In this document: one piece after another, positions 18,621 through 26,670 of the stretch
How the letters are laid out: every line of letters starts with the position of its first letter
How positions within the stretch are numbered: position 1 is the stretch's first letter
Assembly (NCBI GenBank): GCA_904419745.1
Contig: CAJFSS010000008.1
Location: 1 to 64,000 of the forward strand
Source of the DNA: Candidatus Pseudoruminococcus merdavium
Lineage (GTDB): Bacteria; Bacillota; Clostridia; Oscillospirales; Ruminococcaceae
DNA length: 64,000 nucleotides
Direction: 5' to 3'
Position numbers and translations under genes: made by a program
The notes under the pieces: model-generated
Databases searched by the model: none
What the model saw: only the letters and a program-made list of their open reading frames with translations
Told to the model about the DNA's origin: nothing

Positions 18621-19298
18621 CTATGCTTTGGAACTTTTTTGCCAAAAGGGCGACGTTCTGTTCTGTTTTTTGCGCTTCATACCAAGCACAAACAAAATCG
18701 CAGCGCAGAGGATCCAGCACAGGCCAATAAAGATGCCGCAGTGCAGGAAAAAGTCCATGGGCAGGATCTGTATAACCGGATCGGTATTGATATCAAAAAT
18801 CCAGTAGTTATTGCGGAAAAAGATCTGGTGAAAAAGGGTGAAACTCTTTTCTGCATTGATAGCAATTGCAGATAACAGGAGTAGGGGGAGAAAAACAGTA
18901 GTGACCGCCGCTGAAAAGAATACGGCGGGATGAATTTTGTTCTTTCTTTTCAGGAAAAACAAGAGCAGGACAGAGAGCCCTAGGCAGATGATGCCCAAAA
19001 CATAGACGCCAGTAAATAGGGTTTTGCATTCTTGGAAGTGGAAAGCCCCCTGTTCGGAAAAGGGGAAATCTGGCAGAGTAAAAGCAGCAGAACAAAAGGG
19101 ATTCAGGTATTGAAGGATGGCATGATAATTTTGCAAAAGGACTTCTTCGCTAAGCCCAGTCTGAGAAGGGATATCTAAAAAGTGGATGTCAAAACGGTAG
19201 AGGAAATCAGTCGCGTGCAGGATGGCCAATGCCACAGCGCATACCCACACTAGACAAAACACACCCAAAAGGATACCGGAAAAAATGTTTTTTTTCAT
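18621..19298 (-). CDS. TIGR01906/DUF1461 family integral membrane protein
   Basis: A 225-residue membrane protein with an N-terminal helix (about residues 5-27), an extracellular segment, and three further helices. The family signature is at about residues 165-190 (FFRNNYWIFDINTDPVIQIL), matching the F-x-N-x-W-x-F...DPVI-x-LP pattern of DUF1461. A basic tail follows the last helix. GGAG lies 8 bases before the ATG at 19298; the frame extends 36 codons further but without ribosome-binding signals. Function unknown. It is on the same strand as the aldo/keto reductase, 75 bases upstream of it. Confidence 0.85.
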   Translation of the reverse strand: MKKNIFSGILLGVFCLVWVCAVALAILHATDFLYRFDIHFLDIPSQTGLSEEVLLQNYHAILQYLNPFCSAAFTLPDFPFSEQGAFHFQECKTLFTGVYVLGIICLGLSVLLLFFLKRKNKIHPAVFFSAAVTTVFLPLLLLSAIAINAEKSFTLFHQIFFRNNYWIFDINTDPVIQILPMDFFLHCGIFIGLCWILCAAILFVLGMKRKKQNRTSPFWQKSSKA

Positions 19299-19407
19299 AT
19301 AGCATAACTCCAAAAGAAAAGGGGTTTTTAAACAATATCTCAAATCCGAAAATCCAGACGTTATGTTTAGTATAGCACAGGGGAATTTTGCGGGCAAGCC
19401 TGACAAA

Positions 19408-19434
19408 ATCCCGGCACAGCACCTGTGCCGGGAT
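19408..19434 (-). terminator. Terminator of the TIM-barrel gene at 19447
   Basis: A perfect 12-bp stem (ATCCCGGCACAG with complement) around a 3-base loop, followed on the minus strand by TTTTG. Placed 13 bases after the stop. Confidence 0.7.
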
Positions 19435-19446
19435 TCGTAGTTGTGG

Positions 19447-20361
19447 TTATACTCGTTCCCAGATATAACGTGCAGTTTTCAGGCAGAGATCCGTTGCATG
19501 GCAGCATTCTTCCATACCTTCAAATTCAATGGAAATGTGTCCGTCATAGCCGAAATCCTTGATGGTTTTGAGGATTTTCCAGATATCCAGATCCCCATGT
19601 CCCAGGATGGCGCCGCGCAAAATCTCTCCATAAGCGGTGACAAAAAAGTCTCCGTGCCGATTGCCGGAAACGCCTTCGTTAAAGTTCGGTACCTTTTGCG
19701 GATCGCGGATATAGAAATCCTTCAAATGGATCATATCCGCATATTTGACGCATTTTGCAACAGATACGACATTTTCTTCATTGACGCAGCGGAAGTTTCC
19801 GACGTCCATGGTCATTTTGACATTTGGGCGGCCCGCCGCCTCAATCAAACGGATGATCCTGTCCGCGCCGTTGACAAACCGTCCGTGATTTTCCAGTGTA
19901 GTGTTAATCCCATACTGAGCGGCGTAATCCGCACACTCCTGGATCGCTGCAACCAGGCGCGGGAATTCCACCTCAAACTGGTGCGGGGTATTGATCCCGT
20001 GGGGATGCTGCCCGGTACAGGTATCGTGGCGCATCCTTTTCAGGCCGAGCATATGTGCAATATCGATGTACTTTTTAATCCGGGCAATTTCCGCACGGTT
20101 TTCCTCCTCCGTATCCTGAATGACACAGGCGTTGAGAGAAAAGGTGGAAAGCGGAAGTCCAATTTCCTCTGATTTTTTCTTGATTCCCATCACCAGTTCT
20201 TCGTTGATGCTACCGTCCTTTAATAAAAACTCCAGTTCAAATGGAACAAGTTCCAAATGCTCACATCCGTGTTCTTTTGCCCAGTCCATCACGTCATAGA
20301 TGGTCATGGTTTTGTCCCGCAGATGCTGGACCAGGGAATAACTGCTGATACCGAGTTTCAT
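19447..20361 (-). CDS. Sugar phosphate isomerase/epimerase (TIM barrel), paralog 1
   Basis: A 304-residue xylose isomerase-like TIM-barrel protein. Likely metal ligands and conserved motifs are ENHGRFVNGADRI (Glu, about 154), MTMDVGNF (Asp, about 188), IHLKDFYIRDP (His, about 215) and SIEFEGME near the C-terminus. It is clearly homologous to the two genes at 22427 and 26671 but less similar to them than they are to each other, and it lacks their Cys/Gly-rich insert (FGCGGGNWFET). GGAGGAGGAACCCT precedes the ATG at 20361. The substrate is unknown; the three paralogs surround an M3 peptidase and a decarboxylase, and the last one is divergent from a sugar ABC importer. Confidence 0.85.
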   Translation of the reverse strand: MKLGISSYSLVQHLRDKTMTIYDVMDWAKEHGCEHLELVPFELEFLLKDGSINEELVMGIKKKSEEIGLPLSTFSLNACVIQDTEEENRAEIARIKKYIDIAHMLGLKRMRHDTCTGQHPHGINTPHQFEVEFPRLVAAIQECADYAAQYGINTTLENHGRFVNGADRIIRLIEAAGRPNVKMTMDVGNFRCVNEENVVSVAKCVKYADMIHLKDFYIRDPQKVPNFNEGVSGNRHGDFFVTAYGEILRGAILGHGDLDIWKILKTIKDFGYDGHISIEFEGMEECCHATDLCLKTARYIWERV

Positions 20362-20605
20362 AGGGTTCCTCCTCCAAAAATAAGATTCCCTCTTTTGCAG
20401 ACAGAGGGTTCTGTTTGTCTGTGATTCTATCATACCGTTTCAGAAAACATCCGGCAATCGGCAGAAGGGGCAAGATTTTGTTGTAATTTTGTAAAAGCAG
20501 ACTATGTGGCTGTACATTCTGCAAAGAAATACCATTTTATTTTAGAGAAAAGATTCCAAGTTCTAAATAGAAAGACAAAACTTTGTCTATTTTTAGAGAA
20601 GAAAA

Positions 20606-20628
20606 GGCCCAGGCAAAATGCCTGAGCC
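20606..20628 (-). terminator. Terminator of the M3 peptidase gene
   Basis: A 10-bp stem (GGCTCAGGCA with TGCCTGGGCC, one G-T) is followed on the minus strand by TTTTCTTC, 16 bases after the stop. Confidence 0.7.
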
Positions 20629-20643
20629 AAAATCCGTTAAAAA

Positions 20644-22344
20644 CTATTTTAGATTTGCAGTATCAAAGTTGTCCAGGAATTTCTGACCTGCTTCCGCAAT
20701 GGTTTTCAAAGCCTCGTCCCCGAATGGGGTATCCAGTCCGGCAGTTTCTACCAGGCCGTTGAAGGTTTTGGTACCAGCTTCTTTTACCAGGGCAAGATAG
20801 CGCTTCCACGCATCGGAACGGTCTTTCTGGATCAGTGCCCAGAACTGGAGCGCGACGGTCTGTGCCAGGCAGTAGTCGATGTAGTAGAACGGGCGTTCAT
20901 AGATATGCATCTTCGCCTGCCAGCCCTTGCCGCCCTCATAGAAAGGAGTACCTTCCAGTTTCAGCCAGGGACGGAAATCGCTTTCCAACTTTGCCCAGAC
21001 TTCATGGCGCTGGGCAGGGGTATATTCCGGATGCTCGTAAATGATGTGCTGGAAATAGTCTACGATGGTGCCATACGGAATAAAGAACAAGGCGCTTGCA
21101 AGATGGCTGTATTTAAATTTTTCCGCGTCGTCTCCAAAGAAATAGTGCGACCACTGCTCTGCGAAAAATTCCATGGACATGGAGTGGATTTCGCAGGATT
21201 CCAACGTTGGGTTCTGGTTTTCCAGCGGGAGGATGTTGCGGGCCGTATACCCGGCAAAGGCATGCCCTGCCTCATGGGTAACAACCTCAACGTCCCCCGC
21301 CGTACCGTTGAAGTTTGCAAAGATAAACGGCGTCTTGTAAACTGGGAAGGAGGTGCAGTACCCACCGCCGGATTTGCCTTTGCGGCTGAGTACGTCGAGC
21401 ATCTCGTTGTCGTACATCCAATCGATGAACTCCGCGGTTTCCGGGGAGAGTTCATGGTACATTTTTTTGGCGTTTGCCAGGATTTCGTCCGGAGTACCCA
21501 CCGGGGTGGCGTTGCCGGAACGGAACATCAGGCTGTCGTCTGCAAAGCTCATCGGGTACTCGGCGCCAATGCGTTTTGCCTGCTCTTTTTTCAATTCGAC
21601 ACAAATTGGAACAATGTATTTGAGCACTGCCTGGCGGAATTTCTCCACGTCCTCCTTGGTATAGCAGTTGCGCATCATCTGGTAATACCCCAGCTGGATA
21701 TAATTGTCGTAACCCATTTTCTTTGCCATGGTGTCGCGCAAATGCACCAGCTTGTCATAGATTTCGTCAAGAGTCGCGCTGTTTTGTTCAAACCAGTTGC
21801 CCTCGGCTTCCCATGCTGCTTTGCGGACAGAATCGTCTGCGGACTGTTTGTAGGGAGTGAGCTGGGAAAGGGTCAGCAGTTTGCCATCAAACGGGATCTG
21901 CGCGCTTGCGATCAGTTTATCGTACTGCATGACAAGCTCGTTTTCCTCCTGCATCTCCTTGGCGATGACGGGGCTAAACGCTTTGAGCTCAATTTCCGCA
22001 TTCTCAAAATACAGGGAGCCGTACTCCTGCTCAAATTCCCTGCGGAAAGGAGAATCCAACATGGCAAGGGTAAAATTCTGGGACAGTTCCGCAATAACAG
22101 GATCGGCGTTGTTCCAGTAAATGCGTTCCTGCTCATAAAATTCATCTGCGGTGTTGATGTTGTTGCGTGTATTGGCAACGCTGGACGCGGTATGGACGCG
22201 GCCAATGAATTCCTGCCAGTGCAGGAATGCCTGTTTTGCCTCCTCATAAGTTTTGGCATTTTTCAGATCGGCGGTAATTGCCCCAGCCTTCTTTTTCATG
22301 ACATCCAGGTTGATGCGCTGATAGGGGATATCGCGAAATTTCAT
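20644..22344 (-). CDS. M3 family oligoendopeptidase (PepF-like)
   Basis: A 566-residue cytoplasmic zinc metallopeptidase of family M3, which degrades short peptides. The zinc motif HEAGH lies at about residue 356 (VVTHEAGHAFAG), and the third ligand Glu follows in NPTLESCEIHSMSMEFFAEQ. The length and the all-helical N-terminal part fit the oligoendopeptidase F subgroup. AAAGGACTGAGTACC precedes the ATG. It is a single-gene unit between two sugar-isomerase paralogs; a separate terminator follows each, so the interleaving looks accidental rather than an operon. Confidence 0.92.
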   Translation of the reverse strand: MKFRDIPYQRINLDVMKKKAGAITADLKNAKTYEEAKQAFLHWQEFIGRVHTASSVANTRNNINTADEFYEQERIYWNNADPVIAELSQNFTLAMLDSPFRREFEQEYGSLYFENAEIELKAFSPVIAKEMQEENELVMQYDKLIASAQIPFDGKLLTLSQLTPYKQSADDSVRKAAWEAEGNWFEQNSATLDEIYDKLVHLRDTMAKKMGYDNYIQLGYYQMMRNCYTKEDVEKFRQAVLKYIVPICVELKKEQAKRIGAEYPMSFADDSLMFRSGNATPVGTPDEILANAKKMYHELSPETAEFIDWMYDNEMLDVLSRKGKSGGGYCTSFPVYKTPFIFANFNGTAGDVEVVTHEAGHAFAGYTARNILPLENQNPTLESCEIHSMSMEFFAEQWSHYFFGDDAEKFKYSHLASALFFIPYGTIVDYFQHIIYEHPEYTPAQRHEVWAKLESDFRPWLKLEGTPFYEGGKGWQAKMHIYERPFYYIDYCLAQTVALQFWALIQKDRSDAWKRYLALVKEAGTKTFNGLVETAGLDTPFGDEALKTIAEAGQKFLDNFDTANLK

Positions 22345-22380
22345 GGTACTCAGTCCTTTCAGATTTTTTTATACGGTCAA

Positions 22381-22412
22381 AAAGGCAGACGGCAAAATGC
22401 ACCGCCTGCCTT
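22381..22412 (-). terminator. Terminator of the TIM-barrel gene at 22427
   Basis: A stem of about 13 bp (AAAAGGCAGGCGG with complementary strand, one G-T pair) is followed by TTTTTGACC on the minus strand. Confidence 0.75.
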
Positions 22413-22426
22413 TTTGTTATGCATAA

Positions 22427-23338
22427 TTAGACGTTCTCCCAAATCACCCTTGCGGTGTGGAGACCGGTCTCGGTTGCAAAGCAGCACTCTTCCATGCCCT
22501 CGAATTCCAGGGAGATGTCGCTGTCATAGCCATAATCTTTGACGGTTTTGAGAATCTTCCAGATGTCAAGGTCGCCCTGTCCGAGAATCGAACCACGGAT
22601 AACGGAACCACCGACTGTCTCAAACCAGTTGCCGCCGCCACAGCCAAAACGCGGACCCGTAGCAGGCATTCTCTCTTTGTCACGGATGTAGAAGTCCTTC
22701 AGATGGATGGTGTCTGCATACGGCAGGCACTTCTGGACGGCGATTTCGCTGATGTCATCGACACAGCGGAAGTTGCCGACGTCCATTGTCATCTTGACAT
22801 TGGAGCGTCCGATACCTTCGATGAGGCGGATAACTCTGTCAGCACCGTTGACAAAGAAGCCATGGTTTTCGAGGGAAGTGCTCATGCCATACTGAGCGGC
22901 ATAGTCCGCGCACTCTCTGCCGGCTTTGACGAGGAGAGGGAAGACCTCCTCATAGTCATGAGGGGTGCTCTGCTCGAAAGGACGGCGGAAGGAAGCGCTG
23001 TCGTGTCTCATTTTCTTGAGGCCAAGCATATGAGCGATATCGATGAACTTTTTAATTCTGGCGATTTCAGCCTGGCGTTCTTCCTCAGTTTCCTTGAGGA
23101 CGTCAGCGTTGAGGGAGAAGATGGAGAGTGGAAGGTCGATTTCCTGCGCATGATTACGGATTCCTTCGACAAGTTCCACATTGATGCTGCCGTCTTCCAG
23201 CAGGAAGTCCAGATAAAAGGGAACAAGTTCCATATGCTCACAGTCATGTGCTTTTGCCCAGTCCATGACGTCGTAAATGGTCATTTTTCCATCTCTCATA
23301 TTTGCGGAGAGACAGTAACTACTGATACCTAATCTCAT
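22427..23338 (-). CDS. Sugar phosphate isomerase/epimerase (TIM barrel), paralog 2
   Basis: A 303-residue TIM-barrel enzyme, nearly identical in protein to the gene at 26671 and related to that at 19447. Conserved features are the N-terminal RLGISSYCL, ENHGFFVNGADRV (Glu ligand), MTMDVGNFRCVDD (Asp), IHLKDFYIRDK (His) and LEFEGME (Glu). An insert with FGCGGGNWFET (about 225-240) is shared only with 26671. The start at 23338 follows GGAGGTAATACCC; an ATG five codons upstream would contain that site. Part of its sequence (22492-22699) is almost identical at DNA level to the paralog while flanks differ more, which suggests gene conversion. Confidence 0.88.
   Translation of the reverse strand: MRLGISSYCLSANMRDGKMTIYDVMDWAKAHDCEHMELVPFYLDFLLEDGSINVELVEGIRNHAQEIDLPLSIFSLNADVLKETEEERQAEIARIKKFIDIAHMLGLKKMRHDSASFRRPFEQSTPHDYEEVFPLLVKAGRECADYAAQYGMSTSLENHGFFVNGADRVIRLIEGIGRSNVKMTMDVGNFRCVDDISEIAVQKCLPYADTIHLKDFYIRDKERMPATGPRFGCGGGNWFETVGGSVIRGSILGQGDLDIWKILKTVKDYGYDSDISLEFEGMEECCFATETGLHTARVIWENV
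22492..22699. repeat. 208-bp near-identical tract shared with 26736-26943
   Basis: Direct comparison by eye shows 3 differences in 208 bases between this segment and 26736-26943, both in the 3' part of TIM-barrel paralogs. Outside the tract the two genes differ at many third positions. Confidence 0.85.
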
Positions 23339-23615
23339 GGGTATTACCTCCAATTTATGTCGGGATCTGTTTGCAAAGATTCACTTGCAAAGTAATCAGA
23401 CAATGTGATTACAGTCCCATTATACCGTTATTCGTTTTTCTTTACAACTGAATGGGATAGAGAAAATGGGGCGCAATGTTTGGTGAAAGGGGCAAAAGTA
23501 GGGCATATCTGATACAAAACCCTGGAAAGCCCCCTCTCTGAAAGAGGAAAAATATATGTTTTTTTGGTAAAAAATGATAAGATAAAATCTGGAAATAAAT
23601 CAGAGGAGGATTCCA

Positions 23616-23954
23616 ATGAAAACGGTGCTCAGGAAATTGGTACGGGATAGGATCCCACTGCTGATTTAAGACAGTGGTAATGAGAGCGTAACCCGAATTC
23701 TGGACGACACAGAGTATCTACAGGAACTAAAAAAGAAACTGTCTGAAGAAGCGGCTGAGGTAAGCGCAACGACGGACAGAGCAAAATTGATGGAAGAACT
23801 CGCGGACGTCCTGGAAGTGGCCGAGGCAATCCGAAAACAGGCCGGGATTTCAGACAGGGAGTTGCAAATCTGCCGGAACACCAAGGCGGAGAAAAACGGC
23901 CGGTTTGAAAAGAAAATTTTTCTGGAATGTATCATCGAAAACAAAAACAGTTGA
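23616..23954 (+). pseudogene. MazG-like NTP pyrophosphohydrolase with in-frame TAA
   Basis: The frame starts with ATG after a strong AGAGGAGG site and reads MKTVLRKLVRDRIPLLI, then TAA at 23667-23669 (codon 18), then stays open for 94 codons (DSGNESVTRILDDTEYLQEL to IENKNS) until TGA at 23952. Both parts together match the small phosphoribosyl-ATP pyrophosphohydrolase-like/MazG-type proteins that hydrolyse non-canonical NTPs: KLVRDRIP at the start, then the EEAAEV and EELADVLEV helices with metal-binding acidic residues. So a single nonsense change (for example from CAA, GAA or AAA) interrupts it. No reinitiation codon with a ribosome-binding site follows closely. A terminator at 24004-24035 suggests the unit was once complete. 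Confidence 0.8.
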
Positions 23955-24003
23955 CAGAAATTTTACGGAAGGAAACTCAAACAAATATCTCCGGAAAACA
24001 CTG

Positions 24004-24035
24004 AGCGCAGGCGGAATCTTCCACCTGCGCTTTTT
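24004..24035 (+). terminator. Terminator downstream of the broken pyrophosphohydrolase
   Basis: An 8-bp GC-rich stem (AGCGCAGG with CCTGCGCT), 12-base loop and TTTTT tail. Confidence 0.7.
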
Positions 24036-24052
24036 CGATCTGAGGCTGTTGT

Positions 24053-25534
24053 TTACATCGCCTTTGCTGCATGAAATTCGGGTTTGGTATCCAAACAATG
24101 ATTATTCGGAGATTTCGGGTTGTACTCCTCGTTTCTGATTAGTTCTTCATAGTATCGGTTGAGAAGCTGGATTGTATTGAGAATATCCTCTCTAGTTGTA
24201 TCCGGATGAATCGTACACATACGGAGTACCTTTTTTCCCTCTAATTCTGTAGTAAAGACACCGGCAAATCCACTGTCAATAATTTTCTGTGAGATCTTCT
24301 TGTTTAACTCATTCTTTTGTGCCTCGCTCAGGTGGGAGGGATTATAGCGGAAGTTGATGACCGCCATCTGTGCAGGGGATACAATTTCAATCAGGCTGTT
24401 TTTTTGAATTTCCGCTTCCGCCCACTTTGCACACTGGATCCCGTGGGTAATGGCATCGCTAATGGCGTCGCTGCCCATGACCTGGAGGGTAAACCAAAGT
24501 TTCACACCTCTTGCGGGCCGGGTCAGTTCAATGCTTGTGTCCCATGGATTGACAAAATTGTTTTCATCTTCCAAGTCCTTTAAATATTCGGGATGTACAT
24601 GGAAACTGTTTACCATATTTGTCCGGTCCTTCATCAAAATGATCCCGCATCCATAGGTCTGGAATAACCACTTGTGTGCATCCCAGCTTAAACTGTCTGC
24701 AAGTTCAATGCCCTGAAGTTCCTTTTTATATTCATGCGATAACAACATGGACGCACCAAAAGCCCCATCGACATGCATCCACAAGTTGTGTTGTTTACAA
24801 ATAGCATGGATTTCCGCAAAAGGATCGATGCTTCCGGTATTAGTCGTCCCTGCACTGGCAATCACCAGGAAAGGGGCTAATCCCTTTGCCCTGTCTTCCT
24901 TGATTGCTTTTCTTAACTGGTCAATATCCATCCGGAACTGGCCGTCCGTCGGGATTTTTCGGATTCTGTGGTTGCTAATGCCAATAATCCGTAACCCTTT
25001 TGCAACAGAACTATGCGTCTGCTCAGAAACATAGGCTACCCCCTGCGGCCATAACTCCTCGGGCAGCATTTTATCTCTGGCAACGGTCACAGCGGTGAGA
25101 TTAGCCATGGAACCCCCCGATACGAAAGTTCCGCCTGCTGTATTGGGAAAACCGGCCTGCTGGCATAACCATTGTATCAATTCCTGTTCTACACAGTATT
25201 CACCGGGATAATTGGCCCAGCTGCCTGCATGGCGGTTGTAGGCGTTGGTCATGATATCGCCAAACCAGGAAAGCGGGGATGCCGGTCCGGGAATAAAACC
25301 CATATACCTTGGATGGGCAGAATTATGCCCATAGGCATAAATATCTTCCGTCATTTCCCGAACCACAAGATCCAGCGGCCTTCCTTTCTGGGGGATACCC
25401 ATTTTTTGAAGCTGCGCAATTTTCGTATCGTCTATTTCATGGACAACCTTTTCATCTGAAAGATGGGAGTGGGAAGAGAGAAATTCTTTTATAAATGTCT
25501 GCACAGTCTTTTCGAAATTTTTAGAAAAATCCAT
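24053..25534 (-). CDS. Aromatic L-amino acid decarboxylase (tryptophan/phenylalanine decarboxylase-like)
   Basis: A 493-residue PLP-dependent group II decarboxylase. Motifs: HPRYMGFIPGPASPLSWFGD near residue 70 (substrate-side region), VSGGSMANLTA (PLP phosphate), HVDGAFGAS (Asp to pyridine N), and SWDAHKWLFQTYGC with the Schiff-base Lys at about 288. From memory its sequence follows the characterised Ruminococcus gnavus tryptophan decarboxylase closely along its length (for example the HSSVAKGLRIIGI, IELTRPARGVKLW and EIVSPAQMAVINFRY segments), which makes tryptamine and phenethylamine. It could act on Trp, Phe, Tyr or DOPA. ACGAGGTGTTAAC precedes the ATG at 25534. It diverges from a LysR gene that probably regulates it. 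Confidence 0.88.
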   Translation of the reverse strand: MDFSKNFEKTVQTFIKEFLSSHSHLSDEKVVHEIDDTKIAQLQKMGIPQKGRPLDLVVREMTEDIYAYGHNSAHPRYMGFIPGPASPLSWFGDIMTNAYNRHAGSWANYPGEYCVEQELIQWLCQQAGFPNTAGGTFVSGGSMANLTAVTVARDKMLPEELWPQGVAYVSEQTHSSVAKGLRIIGISNHRIRKIPTDGQFRMDIDQLRKAIKEDRAKGLAPFLVIASAGTTNTGSIDPFAEIHAICKQHNLWMHVDGAFGASMLLSHEYKKELQGIELADSLSWDAHKWLFQTYGCGIILMKDRTNMVNSFHVHPEYLKDLEDENNFVNPWDTSIELTRPARGVKLWFTLQVMGSDAISDAITHGIQCAKWAEAEIQKNSLIEIVSPAQMAVINFRYNPSHLSEAQKNELNKKISQKIIDSGFAGVFTTELEGKKVLRMCTIHPDTTREDILNTIQLLNRYYEELIRNEEYNPKSPNNHCLDTKPEFHAAKAM

Positions 25535-25598
25535 GTTAACACCTCGTTTCAAAACTAGAAGTTGCCATTGACTTCTTACTGAACGTATAGTAACATAC

Positions 25599-25639
25599 AA
25601 CTATTGATAAGTAAAATTAATAGTTTTAATATAACTATT
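25599..25639. promoter_or_regulatory. Putative LysR operator half-sites between lysR and decarboxylase gene
   Basis: Three 7-bp half-sites lie in the 127-bp divergent intergenic region: AACTATT (25599-25605), AATAGTT (25619-25625) and AACTATT (25633-25639). The last two form an inverted repeat with 7 bases between, fitting a T-N11-A LysR box. The region also includes the promoters of both genes. Confidence 0.55.
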
Positions 25640-25661
25640 AAAAATAATAATAGGTGATGGG

Positions 25662-26594
25662 ATGGAATTTCGGAATTTAGTAACATTTTTAAAAGTGGCA
25701 GAATTAAAAAACTTTTCTAAAGCGGCGGAAAAACTCGGCTATTCCCAATCAAATGTTTCTCTACAAATTCAGCAGTTGGAAAGGGAATTGGGGATCTCTC
25801 TTTTTGAAAGGACCGGAAAGGCAGTACATATTACGAAACAGGGTCAGGAATTTGTGTTTTATGCCAACGAAATCCTCCGAGTGGCCAATAAAGCCATTTC
25901 TTCTGTAAAGTCGCAGGATATCCAATATGAAAAGGAACTTTCCGGAACACTGCGAATTGGAAGCATTGAATCCATCTCCACTGCTATCCTCCCGGATTTA
26001 CTGTCCGAGTTCCATTCTCTTTATCCCAAAATCAAAATTATGGTTTCCACGGCGGCAAAAGATCAATTGATTGAAAAGATATACAACAACAGTATTGATC
26101 TGTTTTTTACCTTGGAAAATAAAATTCATGTCCCAAGTTTGAAACGGGAAATGCTGAAAAAAGAACAAATCGTGTTTGTCTCTTCGGCAAAAGCGCAAGC
26201 TTTCCAACAGAGTTCCCTTGCCTTGACAGACATTATCGACACCCCCTTTGTCTTGACGGAACGTGGCGAGAGCTATCGCTATGAACTGGATAGGCTGTTA
26301 GCGGAATATGATAAAGATATCTCTCCCATTATTGAAATAGGCAACACGGAAACCATTGTCCATTTAGTGGAAAATGGAATTGGCTGTTCTTTTCTACCGC
26401 TTTTTTGTGTACAGAAGGCTATTGCCAAAGGAACGATTTGTCAGTTAAAAATCGGGATGCCGGAAATTTCCATGTATCATCAACTGTTTTATCACAAAAA
26501 TAAATGGATGAATCCCCAAATGCAGGCTTTCCTTTCTGTAGCAAGGGAATGCTTTCATCAGATGGATCCAGACTTAGAAGTATCCCCTGCTTAA
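25662..26594 (+). CDS. LysR family transcriptional regulator
   Basis: A 310-residue LysR regulator: winged helix-turn-helix at residues 1-62 (FSKAAEKLGYSQSNVSLQIQQL) and a periplasmic-binding-protein-like effector domain at about 90-295. GGTGATGG precedes the ATG. The gene is divergent from the aromatic amino acid decarboxylase, the classic LysR arrangement, so the regulator most likely controls that gene, perhaps in response to an aromatic amino acid or amine (inference). A shared bidirectional terminator separates it from the TIM-barrel gene at 26671. Confidence 0.9.
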   Translation: MEFRNLVTFLKVAELKNFSKAAEKLGYSQSNVSLQIQQLERELGISLFERTGKAVHITKQGQEFVFYANEILRVANKAISSVKSQDIQYEKELSGTLRIGSIESISTAILPDLLSEFHSLYPKIKIMVSTAAKDQLIEKIYNNSIDLFFTLENKIHVPSLKREMLKKEQIVFVSSAKAQAFQQSSLALTDIIDTPFVLTERGESYRYELDRLLAEYDKDISPIIEIGNTETIVHLVENGIGCSFLPLFCVQKAIAKGTICQLKIGMPEISMYHQLFYHKNKWMNPQMQAFLSVARECFHQMDPDLEVSPA

Positions 26595-26622
26595 GAGCGC
26601 GGTATGTAACCACAAATTGCAA

Positions 26623-26653
26623 AAAAAGCAGGCTTGTTACAAGCCTGCTTTTT
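26623..26653. terminator. Bidirectional terminator
   Basis: A perfect 14-bp stem (AAAAAGCAGGCTTG with complement) with a 3-base loop, between the convergent LysR and TIM-barrel genes. Confidence 0.88.
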
Positions 26654-26670
26654 ATCGTTTAAAAATAGAA

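Noticed and set aside
20905-22542. Long open frame (545 codons) on the plus strand
   Set aside because: It is antisense to the M3 peptidase and the end of a TIM-barrel gene, whose motifs are clear. No ribosome-binding site and no recognisable domain.
23667-23669. TAA read as a sense codon (recoding)
   Set aside because: TAA is the normal stop for many genes here, so codon reassignment is not plausible.
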